Below are positions 43,515 to 52,641 of a DNA stretch of 64,000 bases, piece after piece (positions within the stretch are counted from its first letter, which is position 1; each line of letters begins with the position of its first letter). Under the pieces are notes generated by a model. The model saw only the letters and a list, made by a program, of their open reading frames with translations, made no database searches and was not told the DNA's origin. Source of the DNA: Maritalea sp051251695 (GTDB taxonomy: Bacteria > Pseudomonadota > Alphaproteobacteria > Rhizobiales > Devosiaceae); NCBI RefSeq assembly GCF_051251695.1, contig NZ_JBPOEU010000010.1, positions 81,999 through 145,998 on the forward strand. Reading direction: 5' to 3'. Both the position numbers and the translations under genes were made by a program.

Positions 43515-46397
43515 TTATTTGACAAAACTCGCAAACAACGTCCGTGTTGATTGTTGCCGATCATCAAGTTCTTGTGCCAATAATTCCAAACTCGGAAAAT
43601 TGCAGGTTCGGGTGAGTAACTCGACGAAGCCATCACTCCAATTTTCAGCCGGCAATGGATCGATGAGACAGGCAGCGCTTAGCTGCATGATCACGGTATA
43701 TAGATGGTAAGTCATCGAGATTTGCTCGAAATCAATTAGTTTGTTCTGCTTTGAAAGCGCGGCAAAAACCTCAAGCGGTGGCGCTTGCGGCACCCCCAAT
43801 TTTTTGCCATCGCTCAACTGAGCAAACTGCACCATAAATTCGAGATCGATCAAACCGCCATCGGCGAGTTTGATGTCCCACACCGATTTTGCAGGGCGAT
43901 CTTTGAGCAGCTTTTGCCGCATATCCAAAACGTCGGCGGTGGTTTTTTCCACATCTTGTCGCGCCGCCAATACATCTTGGATAACGCTTGAAATTTTGGC
44001 TTCCAATGTCCCATCAGCCAAAACAGCCCGTGCGCGGGAAAGGGCCATATGTTCCCACGTCCACGCGTCGTTTCGTTGATAATTTTCAAATCCCTTAAGA
44101 CTGGTGGCCAAAGGCCCGGCATTGCCGGAGGGTCGCAGGCGCATATCCGTTTCGTAAAGCACCCCTTGGGCAGTGGGAGCAGATATTGCAGCAACCAAGC
44201 GTTGGGTCAGTCGAATAAAATACTGAGATGTGGCCAGTGGTTTTTGACCGTTGGATTGGTCCGATCCCTCGGGCGCGTCATATATCAAAATGAAATCAAG
44301 ATCAGATTGCGCGTTCATTTCGCGGCTAGCAAGTTTGCCGAACGCCAACAGCGCGACCTCTGCGCCCTCGACCTTGCCATGCTTCACTTCAAACTCGCGG
44401 CGAACTGCCTCAAACACCCAATTCATCAACACTTCGGCTAGGGCACTAAATTGTCGGGCAGCAATATCGACCGCCAACGTGCCTGCCACCAACCCAGCAC
44501 TGATCAGAAAGATTTGCTCTTGCCCAAAAATACGCGCCCGATCAATTAGGTCTTCATAAGATCTGGCTTCCCCTAAAAACTCTTGAGCCTTTTGGTTGAT
44601 TGTTTCCGGACTTGGTACATCATCATAAAATGCAGGGTCGATAAGCCCATCAACGATATGAACCCGCGTCAGAATGGCGTCGGTCATGCGCGGCGCGGCG
44701 GCCATAAAGTCGATCAATAAATGCTGTAATCTGAGATTGTTCTGCAACAGTGCAAACAGCTGAATGCCGGTGGGTAATTTGGATAAAAAGAAATCAAACT
44801 GGCGCAAAGATTCGTCTGCATTACGGGCATTTGAAATCGCGCGCAGCAAACTGGGCACCAATGTCGTTAGATTTTGTCGCGCCCGATCGGCGCGGGTAGC
44901 AGCGTAACTGCCATAGTGCCAGCGCCTTATGGTTTCAATCGCTTTTGACGGGTCTTTAAAGCCAATATCGGAAAGGGTCGTCCACGTTTGTGGGTCATCA
45001 TCGCTGCCGGTGAAAACAAGATTGCCCAGATCGCCGCCTTCGTCGTCGTCCCTAAACAGTTCCCCATAATGATCGACCACCGCATCAATGCAGGTTCGGT
45101 AAGCACTTTTGAACGCTTCAACGTCTTTGAAGGGCAGCAGGGCAACGATTGGTTCCAATTGTTGATCATTGTCAGGCAACGCATGGGTTTGCTCGTCATT
45201 GATCATTTGAACGCGATTTTCCACTGCCCGCAAAAACCAATAACGCTCAACAAGCCCGATTGCGATTTCCCGGTCGATCCAGTTGGTGGCAGCCAATGCA
45301 TTCAACGTATCGCTGGTTGAACGGGTGCGCAAAAGTGGGTCGCGACCACCGGCAATCAATTGCTGAACTTGAGCAAAAAATTCAATTTCCCGAATACCGC
45401 CGCTACCCAATTTAACATTGTGCCCGAGCACCATGCGCCCTGCGATGTTTTTGGCCGTATTGATTTGACGTTTAATCGCTTTGATATCGCCGATGGTCGC
45501 GAAATCAAGGTGCTTGCGCCAAATGAAGGGAGATAGTTCTTGAAGGAAAGCGTCCCCGGCCTGAATATCGCCAGCGCATGGACGCGCTTTAATCCAAGCG
45601 GCACGTTCCCAGTTCTGCCCGCGCGATTCATAATAGCTCATTGCCGCACCGACAGAGATCGCCACTGGCGTCGAACCGGGATCAGGGCGAAGACGCAGGT
45701 CGGTACGGAAAACATAGCCGTTCTCGTCGCGATCCTGCATGAAGCTCGTGAGGTCTCTCACGATTTTTTCGTATATCCGGGCAACCCGTTTGTTATCGGC
45801 AAATGGGCAGCGGGAAAGATCGTAAAAGGCGACAATATCGATGTCCGACGAGTAGTTTAGTTCCAGACCACCATGCTTACCCAAGGCAAGGATGGTCAGG
45901 CCTGATTGACGCGCGGGTCTGATCGTTGGATCAATTTCAATACCCAACTCAGTAAACCGAGCCGAGGTGAGATTATCCAGCGCCGCATCAAGACATTTAT
46001 CGGCAAAAAGGGCCAAACTCTTTGTGGTGATTTCTGCGGTGATCGCACCGGAAACTTCGGCCACTGCTGTCACCAAGGCAATGCGGCGTTTAAGCTGGCG
46101 CAGCGATTTGCGCAGTTCATGCTCCTCGACTTCCGGCGCTGCGGCAGTATCAGCATCGTGCAGAATTTGAGATATAATCTCATCAACCGGTTGAGCAAGG
46201 CTCGCTTCGAACCAGACCAAATTGAACCGCGCGCAGTCCAACAAATAGGGTGCAGCATTGAAAATTGGGACTAGGCCAGACTTGCAGCTTTGCAGGTTTT
46301 TAAGTGTCTGGTCAGATTGGGTGAGCAGTTCGTCAAACGCCGAATTATCTCCATATGTTTTTTCAAAGCTTTGGAGATGGTTGGCGAGTGAGGACAT
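43515..46397 (-). CDS. glnE: bifunctional glutamine synthetase adenylyltransferase/deadenylase (GlnE)
   Basis: A 960-residue protein close to the usual GlnE length. It has two nucleotidyltransferase domains with their metal-binding motifs, LNYSSDIDIVAFYD in the N-terminal half and NAQSDLDFILIYD in the C-terminal half, each followed by a helical GlnD-associated domain. It adenylylates or deadenylylates glutamine synthetase according to the PII state. It begins directly after the kinase stop codon (no gap), as in other Rhizobiales, so it probably belongs to that transcript. Confidence 0.95.
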   Translation of the reverse strand: MSSLANHLQSFEKTYGDNSAFDELLTQSDQTLKNLQSCKSGLVPIFNAAPYLLDCARFNLVWFEASLAQPVDEIISQILHDADTAAAPEVEEHELRKSLRQLKRRIALVTAVAEVSGAITAEITTKSLALFADKCLDAALDNLTSARFTELGIEIDPTIRPARQSGLTILALGKHGGLELNYSSDIDIVAFYDLSRCPFADNKRVARIYEKIVRDLTSFMQDRDENGYVFRTDLRLRPDPGSTPVAISVGAAMSYYESRGQNWERAAWIKARPCAGDIQAGDAFLQELSPFIWRKHLDFATIGDIKAIKRQINTAKNIAGRMVLGHNVKLGSGGIREIEFFAQVQQLIAGGRDPLLRTRSTSDTLNALAATNWIDREIAIGLVERYWFLRAVENRVQMINDEQTHALPDNDQQLEPIVALLPFKDVEAFKSAYRTCIDAVVDHYGELFRDDDEGGDLGNLVFTGSDDDPQTWTTLSDIGFKDPSKAIETIRRWHYGSYAATRADRARQNLTTLVPSLLRAISNARNADESLRQFDFFLSKLPTGIQLFALLQNNLRLQHLLIDFMAAAPRMTDAILTRVHIVDGLIDPAFYDDVPSPETINQKAQEFLGEARSYEDLIDRARIFGQEQIFLISAGLVAGTLAVDIAARQFSALAEVLMNWVFEAVRREFEVKHGKVEGAEVALLAFGKLASREMNAQSDLDFILIYDAPEGSDQSNGQKPLATSQYFIRLTQRLVAAISAPTAQGVLYETDMRLRPSGNAGPLATSLKGFENYQRNDAWTWEHMALSRARAVLADGTLEAKISSVIQDVLAARQDVEKTTADVLDMRQKLLKDRPAKSVWDIKLADGGLIDLEFMVQFAQLSDGKKLGVPQAPPLEVFAALSKQNKLIDFEQISMTYHLYTVIMQLSAACLIDPLPAENWSDGFVELLTRTCNFPSLELLAQELDDRQQSTRTLFASFVK

Positions 46398-47792
46398 TTA
46401 GCGCTCCGTTGGTAGGGTCAACCGGATCAATGCCCCCGGCTGATTGTCAAGAATCTCTATTGTCCCTTTATGCAGCCGCGCGACGGCCGCGACAAGGCTG
46501 AGACCGAGGCCGGAGCCCGGTTCTGATCGACTTTTCTCCAAACGCACGAAACGTTCCAGCACTTTTTTCCGGTCCGCTTCCGGAATACCAGAGCCATTAT
46601 CTGCGACTTCAACGACAATGTCCTGCCCCGAAGTGCGTAAACTGACCATGATCGCGGGATCATTCTTGGCCCCTTTGGCATATTTAATCGCGTTTTCAAC
46701 CAGATTGACCAACGCCTGACCAATCAGTTCGCGACTGCCCGAAAAGGCCGGTAGTTTTTCTACCTTGGTTGAGAGCGTGATTCCGGCATCTTCTGCAACC
46801 GGTTCATATAGTTCAGTAATATCTGCAACCACCTCTGCCAAATCCAACGCCGAATATGCGCTTGATGGCGTCCCGGCTTCAACGCGGGCGATAAGCAACA
46901 ATGCATTGAATGTGCGGATGAGTTGATCGCATTCCTCAATGGTACTCTCAAGCGCGTCACGCCGTTGTTCTGGCGACGTGCCGTCTTTGAGCGCACCTTC
47001 AACGCGGTTACGCAAGCGCGTGAGCGGTGTTTTCAGGTCATGCGCCACATTGTCGGTGACTTCTTTTAGCCCCTGCATCAATTGCTCAATACGTTCCAGC
47101 ATGGCGTTGAGGTTGGTGGCCAGTCCATCGAATTCGTCGTTGCGTTTGGTTACGGGTATGCGTTCGGACATCGATCCGGACATGATCTTACGCGCCGTGT
47201 CCGACACGGTATCAACCCGCTTAAGCACTGATCGAGTGGAAATGATCCCCACAATGATCGACAAAATGATGATCCAAATAACGCCCCACATAAAGGCCTG
47301 AAAAATGGCAGCACTAAACCCGCGACGTTCCACAATGTCGCGACCAACAACTAGGCGAAAGCCGCTGGGCAATTGAAAGCTTTTGACCAGGGCAACGCCA
47401 TTGGCGCGCGGGTCATCTGCGTTAAATCCATCGCCCCGATCATACTTGAATGTATGGGTGCCCGGGTTTTCCAAAACATCAATCGGCACGGTGGGTACGT
47501 TGCCAGCAATACCCAATCCGGATGCGTCGGAAACATAATATATGCCCGGCCCAGGTCTGTTTGCCGCTCGTTGCAGCGCAACAATTAACCCACGCGTACC
47601 AAGCCGCTGGTATTGCTTGTTAAACTGGCTGATCTCTCGATCAATTGTTTGCAATTGCTGCTGCTGGATCATGATGGACGTCTGAAAGGCGATATAGCCC
47701 AAAATGGCGATAGCGAACACGACAAACATCCCGACCAACAATGCGGTCAGCCGAAATGTTGTTGTGCGCCAAAGCTGCCAAAAGCTATGCAC
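46398..47792 (-). CDS. sensor histidine kinase, HAMP-containing
   Basis: About 464 residues. The first helix is TALLVGMFVVFAIAILGYIA, a periplasmic domain follows, the second helix is WGVIWIIILSIIVGIIS, then HAMP. HisKA has NVAHDLKTPLTRLRNR and HATPase has LVNLVENAIKYA, VADNGSGIPEADRK and GSGLGLSLVAAV. The start is unclear: GTG codons at 47813, 47810 and 47792 all lie in the overlap with the regulator gene. I used 47792, which follows AGGA. It pairs with the regulator upstream. The position beside degP suggests envelope stress sensing. Confidence 0.9.
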   Translation of the reverse strand: MHSFWQLWRTTTFRLTALLVGMFVVFAIAILGYIAFQTSIMIQQQQLQTIDREISQFNKQYQRLGTRGLIVALQRAANRPGPGIYYVSDASGLGIAGNVPTVPIDVLENPGTHTFKYDRGDGFNADDPRANGVALVKSFQLPSGFRLVVGRDIVERRGFSAAIFQAFMWGVIWIIILSIIVGIISTRSVLKRVDTVSDTARKIMSGSMSERIPVTKRNDEFDGLATNLNAMLERIEQLMQGLKEVTDNVAHDLKTPLTRLRNRVEGALKDGTSPEQRRDALESTIEECDQLIRTFNALLLIARVEAGTPSSAYSALDLAEVVADITELYEPVAEDAGITLSTKVEKLPAFSGSRELIGQALVNLVENAIKYAKGAKNDPAIMVSLRTSGQDIVVEVADNGSGIPEADRKKVLERFVRLEKSRSEPGSGLGLSLVAAVARLHKGTIEILDNQPGALIRLTLPTER

Positions 47793-48456
47793 GAACCATA
47801 TATCCTGCACCACGAATGGTATGAAGAACTTGGGATTGACGTCCCTTATCGATTTTAGTGCGCAGTCGCGACATATGGACGTCGATCACGTTGGTTTGTG
47901 GGTCGAAATGATAGTCCCATACATTTTCCAGCAACATGGTGCGTGTGACCACCTGCCCGGCATGTTTCATAAGATATTCCAGCAGACGAAACTCGCGAGG
48001 CTGCAACGTGATTTTTTCGCCTTCACGTTCAACGTTGCGGGACAATCGATCAAGGGTTAAGTCCCCGACCTGATATGCGGTTGATGCTTCTGCGGGCGCC
48101 GTACGCCTCGCCAGCACTTCGATACGGGCCAACAGTTCGGAAAACGCATAGGGTTTGGTAAGATAATCATCACCACCTGCACGCAATCCGGTAACCCGGT
48201 CATCGACTTCGCCTAGTGCGGACAGGATCAGCGCGGGGGTTTCGTCATTTTCAGCCCGGAGCGATTCAATGATTGAAAGACCGTCGCGTCTTGGCAACAT
48301 GCGATCAACAATCAGAATATCGTAATCCATGGAACTGGCCATCGCGTAGCCCGTTTCGCCATCTGCGGCGTGGTGGGTGATGTGCCCAGCCTCATCCAAT
48401 GCCTGAATGAGGTAATTTGCCGCTTCGCGATCATCTTCAATCAAAAGAATCTTCAT
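47785..48456 (-). CDS. OmpR-family response regulator
   Basis: A 223-residue regulator. The receiver domain has MKILLIEDDREAANYLIQAL and the phosphorylation Asp in YDILIVDRMLPRRDGLS, with the conserved Lys in YLTKPYAFSELLAR. The winged-helix domain at about 130-220 ends RTKIDKGRQSQVLHTIRGAG followed by YMV. It is translated just before its kinase, with overlapping ends, and lies downstream of a DegP-type protease gene, so control of protease or envelope genes is plausible. Confidence 0.93.
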   Translation of the reverse strand: MKILLIEDDREAANYLIQALDEAGHITHHAADGETGYAMASSMDYDILIVDRMLPRRDGLSIIESLRAENDETPALILSALGEVDDRVTGLRAGGDDYLTKPYAFSELLARIEVLARRTAPAEASTAYQVGDLTLDRLSRNVEREGEKITLQPREFRLLEYLMKHAGQVVTRTMLLENVWDYHFDPQTNVIDVHMSRLRTKIDKGRQSQVLHTIRGAGYMVRA

Positions 48457-48492
48457 GGTGGCAAATTACCCCTTCCTTGGTTCAGATACAAT

Positions 48493-48522
48493 TATTGGCC
48501 GCCCTTTTTTGGGCGACCAATA
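48493..48522. terminator. hairpin between degP and the two-component genes
   Basis: TATTGGCCGCCC pairs with GGGCGACCAATA across a six-T loop, a twelve-base stem with one mismatch. There is no clear T-tail, so it may attenuate rather than end transcription from the protease gene into the regulator genes. Confidence 0.6.
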
Positions 48523-48531
48523 GAATTGACG

Positions 48532-50028
48532 TTATTCGATTGGTAGTCCGATAAAGCGTGTGTTGCCATCGCGAACGACTTTCACCAACATTGTTGTGCG
48601 TTCCGCACTCACAACCTCATTGATGGCGTCTTCAAAATCGGCAACAGAATTTACCGGCATTGAATTGGCTTGAAGGATCACGTCGCCTGGGGCTAAGCCT
48701 TTATCCGCTGCGTTGCTTTCTTCCATAATGTCAACGACAACAAGACCGTCGCCTTCTTCATTTGGCACCAAAACCAAACCTGTGGCGGTTTCCTTTGGCT
48801 CCATTGGGTCGGCAGGCACCTCTTCTGGTGGTGGTGCCAACGCTTGTTCTTCGGTCAAAGTTGCGAGCTTCACGCTAATTTTTTTGCGTTGTGCGTCGCG
48901 CCAAATCGTCAATTCAACTTCTGTTTCAGGGCTGAATTGAGCGATGATCCGAGCCAAATCCCGGGCATCATCAATTTTCTCACCCTGTACGCGCAGGATG
49001 ATGTCGCCAGATTGAATGCCAGCTTTTTGTGCCGGTGAGTCTGCACGCGGCTCGGTGACCAACGCGCCGGTCGCTTTAGCCAAGCCAACGCTTTCAGCAA
49101 TATCGTCTGATACGTCTTGGATGGAAACACCCAAATAGCCACGTGTGACATTACCGTCATCGATCAGATCAAACACGACTTGTTTAACGACATTTGCTGG
49201 TATCGCAAAAGCGATTCCGACATTGCCACCGCTTGGTGAAAAGATGGCGGTGTTAACGCCAACAACTTTACCAGTTGTGTCAAATGCTGGTCCACCCGAG
49301 TTGCCCCGGTTTACGGCCGCATCAATTTGAATGAAATCGTCATAGGCGTTGGCGTTAATGTCGCGGCCTCGTGCTGAAACGATACCGGCTGTAACCGTGC
49401 CGCCCAAACCAAATGGATTGCCAATAGCAACGACCCAATCGCCGACGCGAGCTTCGGTTTCTGAAAATTCGACATATTCCATGTCCGTGGCCGCTTCGAT
49501 CTTCAGCACCGCCAAATCTGTGCGTGGATCGGTACCGATAATTTTTGCGTCCATTTCCGAACCGTCATCCAAGACGACAACAACTTCGGCTGCGTCTTCA
49601 ACAACGTGATTATTGGTCACAACAAAGCCGTCAGCTGAAATGATAAAGCCGGAACCGACTGATTGACCAAAGCGTGGACGTTGTTTGCGGTTGTTGTTTC
49701 GGCCATCGCGTTGCCCAAATTGGTCTTCAAAACGTTTAAAGAATTCTTCAAACGGATGACCTTCTGGCAAATCTGGCATTTCAAAATTTCGGTCGAAACG
49801 TGGACCACGAGTTTCGACAACTTCAGTTTTTACCCGGATTGAAACAACAGCAGGGCGCACGGCTTCAACCAAATCAGCAAAGCTAAATGGCGCAGCGTTT
49901 TGAACCGCAATTTGGGCATTTGCTGGCATCGAAGTCGTCGCGACACCAACAAGAGCTGATGTTGAAATGAGTGCTGCTGCGGTGATCGCGGCAAGGCGTT
50001 TGCTTCTAGTCAATTTCATGAGCTGCAT
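48532..50028 (-). CDS. degP: periplasmic serine protease, DegP/HtrA (Do) family
   Basis: A 498-residue HtrA protease with a signal peptide (cleavage after PANA). The catalytic triad is His in VVTNNHVVEDAAEV, Asp in DPRTDLAVLKIEA and Ser in NRGNSGGPAFDTTG. Two PDZ domains follow (about 270-370 and 400-490). A charged stretch with DQFGQRDGRNNNRKQR lies before the protease core. It degrades or refolds damaged envelope proteins. The ATG at 50028 follows AGGAGAG. An upstream extension is unlikely. It precedes the two-component genes on the same strand. Confidence 0.95.
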   Translation of the reverse strand: MQLMKLTRSKRLAAITAAALISTSALVGVATTSMPANAQIAVQNAAPFSFADLVEAVRPAVVSIRVKTEVVETRGPRFDRNFEMPDLPEGHPFEEFFKRFEDQFGQRDGRNNNRKQRPRFGQSVGSGFIISADGFVVTNNHVVEDAAEVVVVLDDGSEMDAKIIGTDPRTDLAVLKIEAATDMEYVEFSETEARVGDWVVAIGNPFGLGGTVTAGIVSARGRDINANAYDDFIQIDAAVNRGNSGGPAFDTTGKVVGVNTAIFSPSGGNVGIAFAIPANVVKQVVFDLIDDGNVTRGYLGVSIQDVSDDIAESVGLAKATGALVTEPRADSPAQKAGIQSGDIILRVQGEKIDDARDLARIIAQFSPETEVELTIWRDAQRKKISVKLATLTEEQALAPPPEEVPADPMEPKETATGLVLVPNEEGDGLVVVDIMEESNAADKGLAPGDVILQANSMPVNSVADFEDAINEVVSAERTTMLVKVVRDGNTRFIGLPIE

Positions 50029-50159
50029 AAAGTTCTCTCCTGACAAATGCAATTCCAATCGAATTGAAATCAATATGGGTCATCGACCCTTTCTGCATCA
50101 TGTCAGCAGCATTACAATTTTGTAATGTTCGGGGCTAAACTGTGTCCTTAATTGGACAT

Positions 50160-50912
50160 TTAGATGGAGCGGTAGATCAAGATAATCGCAATAAACGTCA
50201 TTGCGATTTTGAAGGCTTGTCTGAACATTTTTTCGGGCAGTCGATCCAACAACATACCGCCAACAGCTGTTCCCGCAAAACCTGCACCAACCATAGCGAC
50301 AAGCAAAAACGCGTAATCGTAAAACGCAAAGCCAAGGAAAATAAACACGAGAATTTTGGAGATGTTTTGGAAAGTCATCAGGATTGCGTGGGTCGCAACA
50401 TAGGGCTTGCGCTCGTCGATGAACTTTAAAAGACCAGCAACGATGGGTCCACTAACGCCAATTATCATAGAGATAAACGCCGCGAAGCCACCAAACGCGA
50501 ACAAAGCGATAGGCTGACGATTTTTGGAGGAGGGTTTTGGTCCCCAGACCGAATAAAGCAGGAAGCCTGCAATCAGTAGGGTGAACAAGCGGTCGGGCAT
50601 CCAAACGGCGACTTGGCCACCCAAGATTGCTCCGGGGATACCGCCGATGGCGAACCAAATCGCGTATTGCCATTGGATATCTTTACGACGCAAGAATGCG
50701 CGACCAGCGTTAGAGCCCAATTGAGCAACACCGTGGACGGGAACCGCAATGGCCGCGGGTAAAAAGAAAGTGAGAATGGCGATCAATGTTATGCCGCCAC
50801 CTAAGCTTAGCGCCGCCGTTATTCCGGAGGTGAAAAAGCTCGAAATGACCAATATGAGGGCGACCCAACCGTCAAGACCAGACGGTATGAGGAAACTGAG
50901 GAAATCCAACAT
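50160..50912 (-). CDS. sulfite exporter TauE/SafE family permease
   Basis: A 250-residue membrane protein with about seven helices. GITAALSLGGGITLIAILTF and the second repeat with SMIIGVSGPIVAGLLKF show the paired GG-x-GP-like motifs of TauE/SafE proteins. The family exports sulfite, sulfoacetate or other organosulfur anions. It sits between the OsmC fusion gene and degP, with gaps of 45 and about 130 bases. No sulfur gene adjoins it, so the substrate is open. Confidence 0.9.
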   Translation of the reverse strand: MLDFLSFLIPSGLDGWVALILVISSFFTSGITAALSLGGGITLIAILTFFLPAAIAVPVHGVAQLGSNAGRAFLRRKDIQWQYAIWFAIGGIPGAILGGQVAVWMPDRLFTLLIAGFLLYSVWGPKPSSKNRQPIALFAFGGFAAFISMIIGVSGPIVAGLLKFIDERKPYVATHAILMTFQNISKILVFIFLGFAFYDYAFLLVAMVGAGFAGTAVGGMLLDRLPEKMFRQAFKIAMTFIAIILIYRSI

Positions 50913-50957
50913 GGGCGTTTCTTATATCGCCCCTCAGATTCGCGCAAATCTGATGGA

Positions 50958-52181
50958 TTATTGATCGACAGCTTTTGTGGTGACGACAGAGCTTTGCTCC
51001 AAGGTTTTATGAACCGGGCATTTATCAGCGATTTCCAGCAAACGGGCGCGCTGATCGTCGTCCAAATCGCCTTCGATTAAAATCCGGCGATGGAAGATGT
51101 CTACACGGCCTTCACGCCCCTCACCACATTCTTCACAATCTTTGGCGTGTTTCTTTGCGTGGTCCACCCAGGTCTCGATGTGATTGACCGGCCATTTTTT
51201 GCGATCCGCATACATGCGCAAAGTTATCGTTGTGCAGCTGCCCAGCGCAGCGCACAGCAAATCGTAAGGCGTTGCACCTCGGTCTGTGCCACCAACTGAA
51301 ACAGGCTCATCCACACTGATATGGTGACCGGAGGCGTTGATGTTGAGGTGATATTTCCCCTCACCGCTTTCTGCAGCGATCGTGTGCCCCTCATCATCAA
51401 TTGATGGTGCTTTTGACGGAATAAACCGTTCCGCCCAAGCCGCAATTACTTCGGCGGCATAGGACGCATCTTCGATTTTGGTGAGCAAATGATCTGCATT
51501 GTCCAGCGAAACAAAGCTTTTGGGGTGTTTTGCAGCTTTAAAAATGCCTTCAGCATTTTCAATGCCGACGGTTTGATCAACGGGGCTGTGCAAGATCAGT
51601 TTTGCGCCCTTAAACTTGGCGATCTGGTCACCAAGGGATTGGTTGCGCACATCATCAACAAATTGCTTTTTGATTTTGAAAGGTCTGCCGCCAAGATCAA
51701 CTTCACCCTCGCCGTTCTTTTCAATATCTCCAAGAGAGCATTGGAACATGTGAAGGATATGATCAACGTCGGCAGGAGCTCCGATGGTGGCTACGGCTTT
51801 TGCGGAAGGAATTTGTGCGGCGGCGGCTAAAACAGCGGCACCACCAAGGGAGTGCCCAACCAGAAGAGTTGGTGCATCATAATGCTCATCAAGCCATTTG
51901 GCTGCGGCAACCAGGTCTTGTGCATTTGTGGAGAAATTGGTGTCAGAAAAGTCACCGCCAGAACGGCCGAGACCTGTGAAATCAAACCGTAAGACGGCAA
52001 AACCGTGTTCGGTTAGGGCGTTGGCAACTCGACGACTGGCGACAAAGTCTTTAGAGCAAGAAAAGCAATGCGCAAAAATTGCAAAACCGCGTGTTTCGCC
52101 GTTTGGCCAATCAATTGAGGCGGCGAGTTGTTCACCCAATGCGCCGCTAAACTCAACCTTTGGTTCTCTGCCCTTTTTCAT
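50958..52181 (-). CDS. alpha/beta-hydrolase-OsmC fusion protein
   Basis: A 407-residue two-domain protein. The N-terminal alpha/beta hydrolase (about 1-255) has the nucleophile elbow LLVGHSLGGAAVLAAAAQ, FRFDFTGLGRSGGDFSDTNF-like oxyanion region residues and a late DNADHLL His. The C-terminal OsmC domain has two redox cysteines, one in LLCAALGSCTTITLRMYA and one near DKCPVHKTLE. This fusion is a known bacterial form, possibly removing organic peroxides or thioesters. The start overlaps ccmH by 29 bases and follows AAGGAGACG, so it rides on the ccm transcript. Confidence 0.92.
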   Translation of the reverse strand: MKKGREPKVEFSGALGEQLAASIDWPNGETRGFAIFAHCFSCSKDFVASRRVANALTEHGFAVLRFDFTGLGRSGGDFSDTNFSTNAQDLVAAAKWLDEHYDAPTLLVGHSLGGAAVLAAAAQIPSAKAVATIGAPADVDHILHMFQCSLGDIEKNGEGEVDLGGRPFKIKKQFVDDVRNQSLGDQIAKFKGAKLILHSPVDQTVGIENAEGIFKAAKHPKSFVSLDNADHLLTKIEDASYAAEVIAAWAERFIPSKAPSIDDEGHTIAAESGEGKYHLNINASGHHISVDEPVSVGGTDRGATPYDLLCAALGSCTTITLRMYADRKKWPVNHIETWVDHAKKHAKDCEECGEGREGRVDIFHRRILIEGDLDDDQRARLLEIADKCPVHKTLEQSSVVTTKAVDQ

Positions 52182-52641
52182 GTTCGTCGTCTCCTTCGCC
52201 CAAGAGCCGCGCCAATTTCGCCTCTTCTTGAGGAGATAAAGCAGTAGGCTTGGTTTTTTTACTTCTTAGAACAGAAAACAACGCTAACGCGCCAATCACA
52301 AATAAGATAGGAGCTGTGAGCCAGAGCACCAGATTGTGGCCCGCAAATGTAGGTTTGAGCAACACGAACTCGCCATATCGCGACACGACGAAATCAACCA
52401 CTTGCGTATCGCTGTCGCCAGCGACCAAACGCTCACGAACAACGATGCGCAAGTCCTTCGCCAAATCCGCATCGCTATCGTCAATCGACTGGTTTTGACA
52501 CACGAGACATCGCAGCCCTGACGAAATCGAACGGGCACGTTGTTCGAGCACTGGATCAGACAAAACTTCGCTCGGATCCACCGCGTATGCTGGCGAAAAA
52601 CAGCAAAGAAACAACATGAAGATGATCAGAATTCGATTCAT
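52153..52641 (-). CDS. ccmH: cytochrome c maturation protein CcmH (CycL)
   Basis: A 162-residue periplasmic thiol protein with a signal peptide and a C-terminal anchor helix (VLWLTAPILFVIGALALFSV). The motif LRCLVCQNQSIDDS provides the CxxC-type pair that keeps the apocytochrome CxxCH reduced for haem attachment. The length fits the short alphaproteobacterial CycL form, and the CcmI function is a separate gene here. Its start overlaps the ccmF stop by four bases. Confidence 0.95.
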   Translation of the reverse strand: MNRILIIFMLFLCCFSPAYAVDPSEVLSDPVLEQRARSISSGLRCLVCQNQSIDDSDADLAKDLRIVVRERLVAGDSDTQVVDFVVSRYGEFVLLKPTFAGHNLVLWLTAPILFVIGALALFSVLRSKKTKPTALSPQEEAKLARLLGEGDDEHEKGQRTKG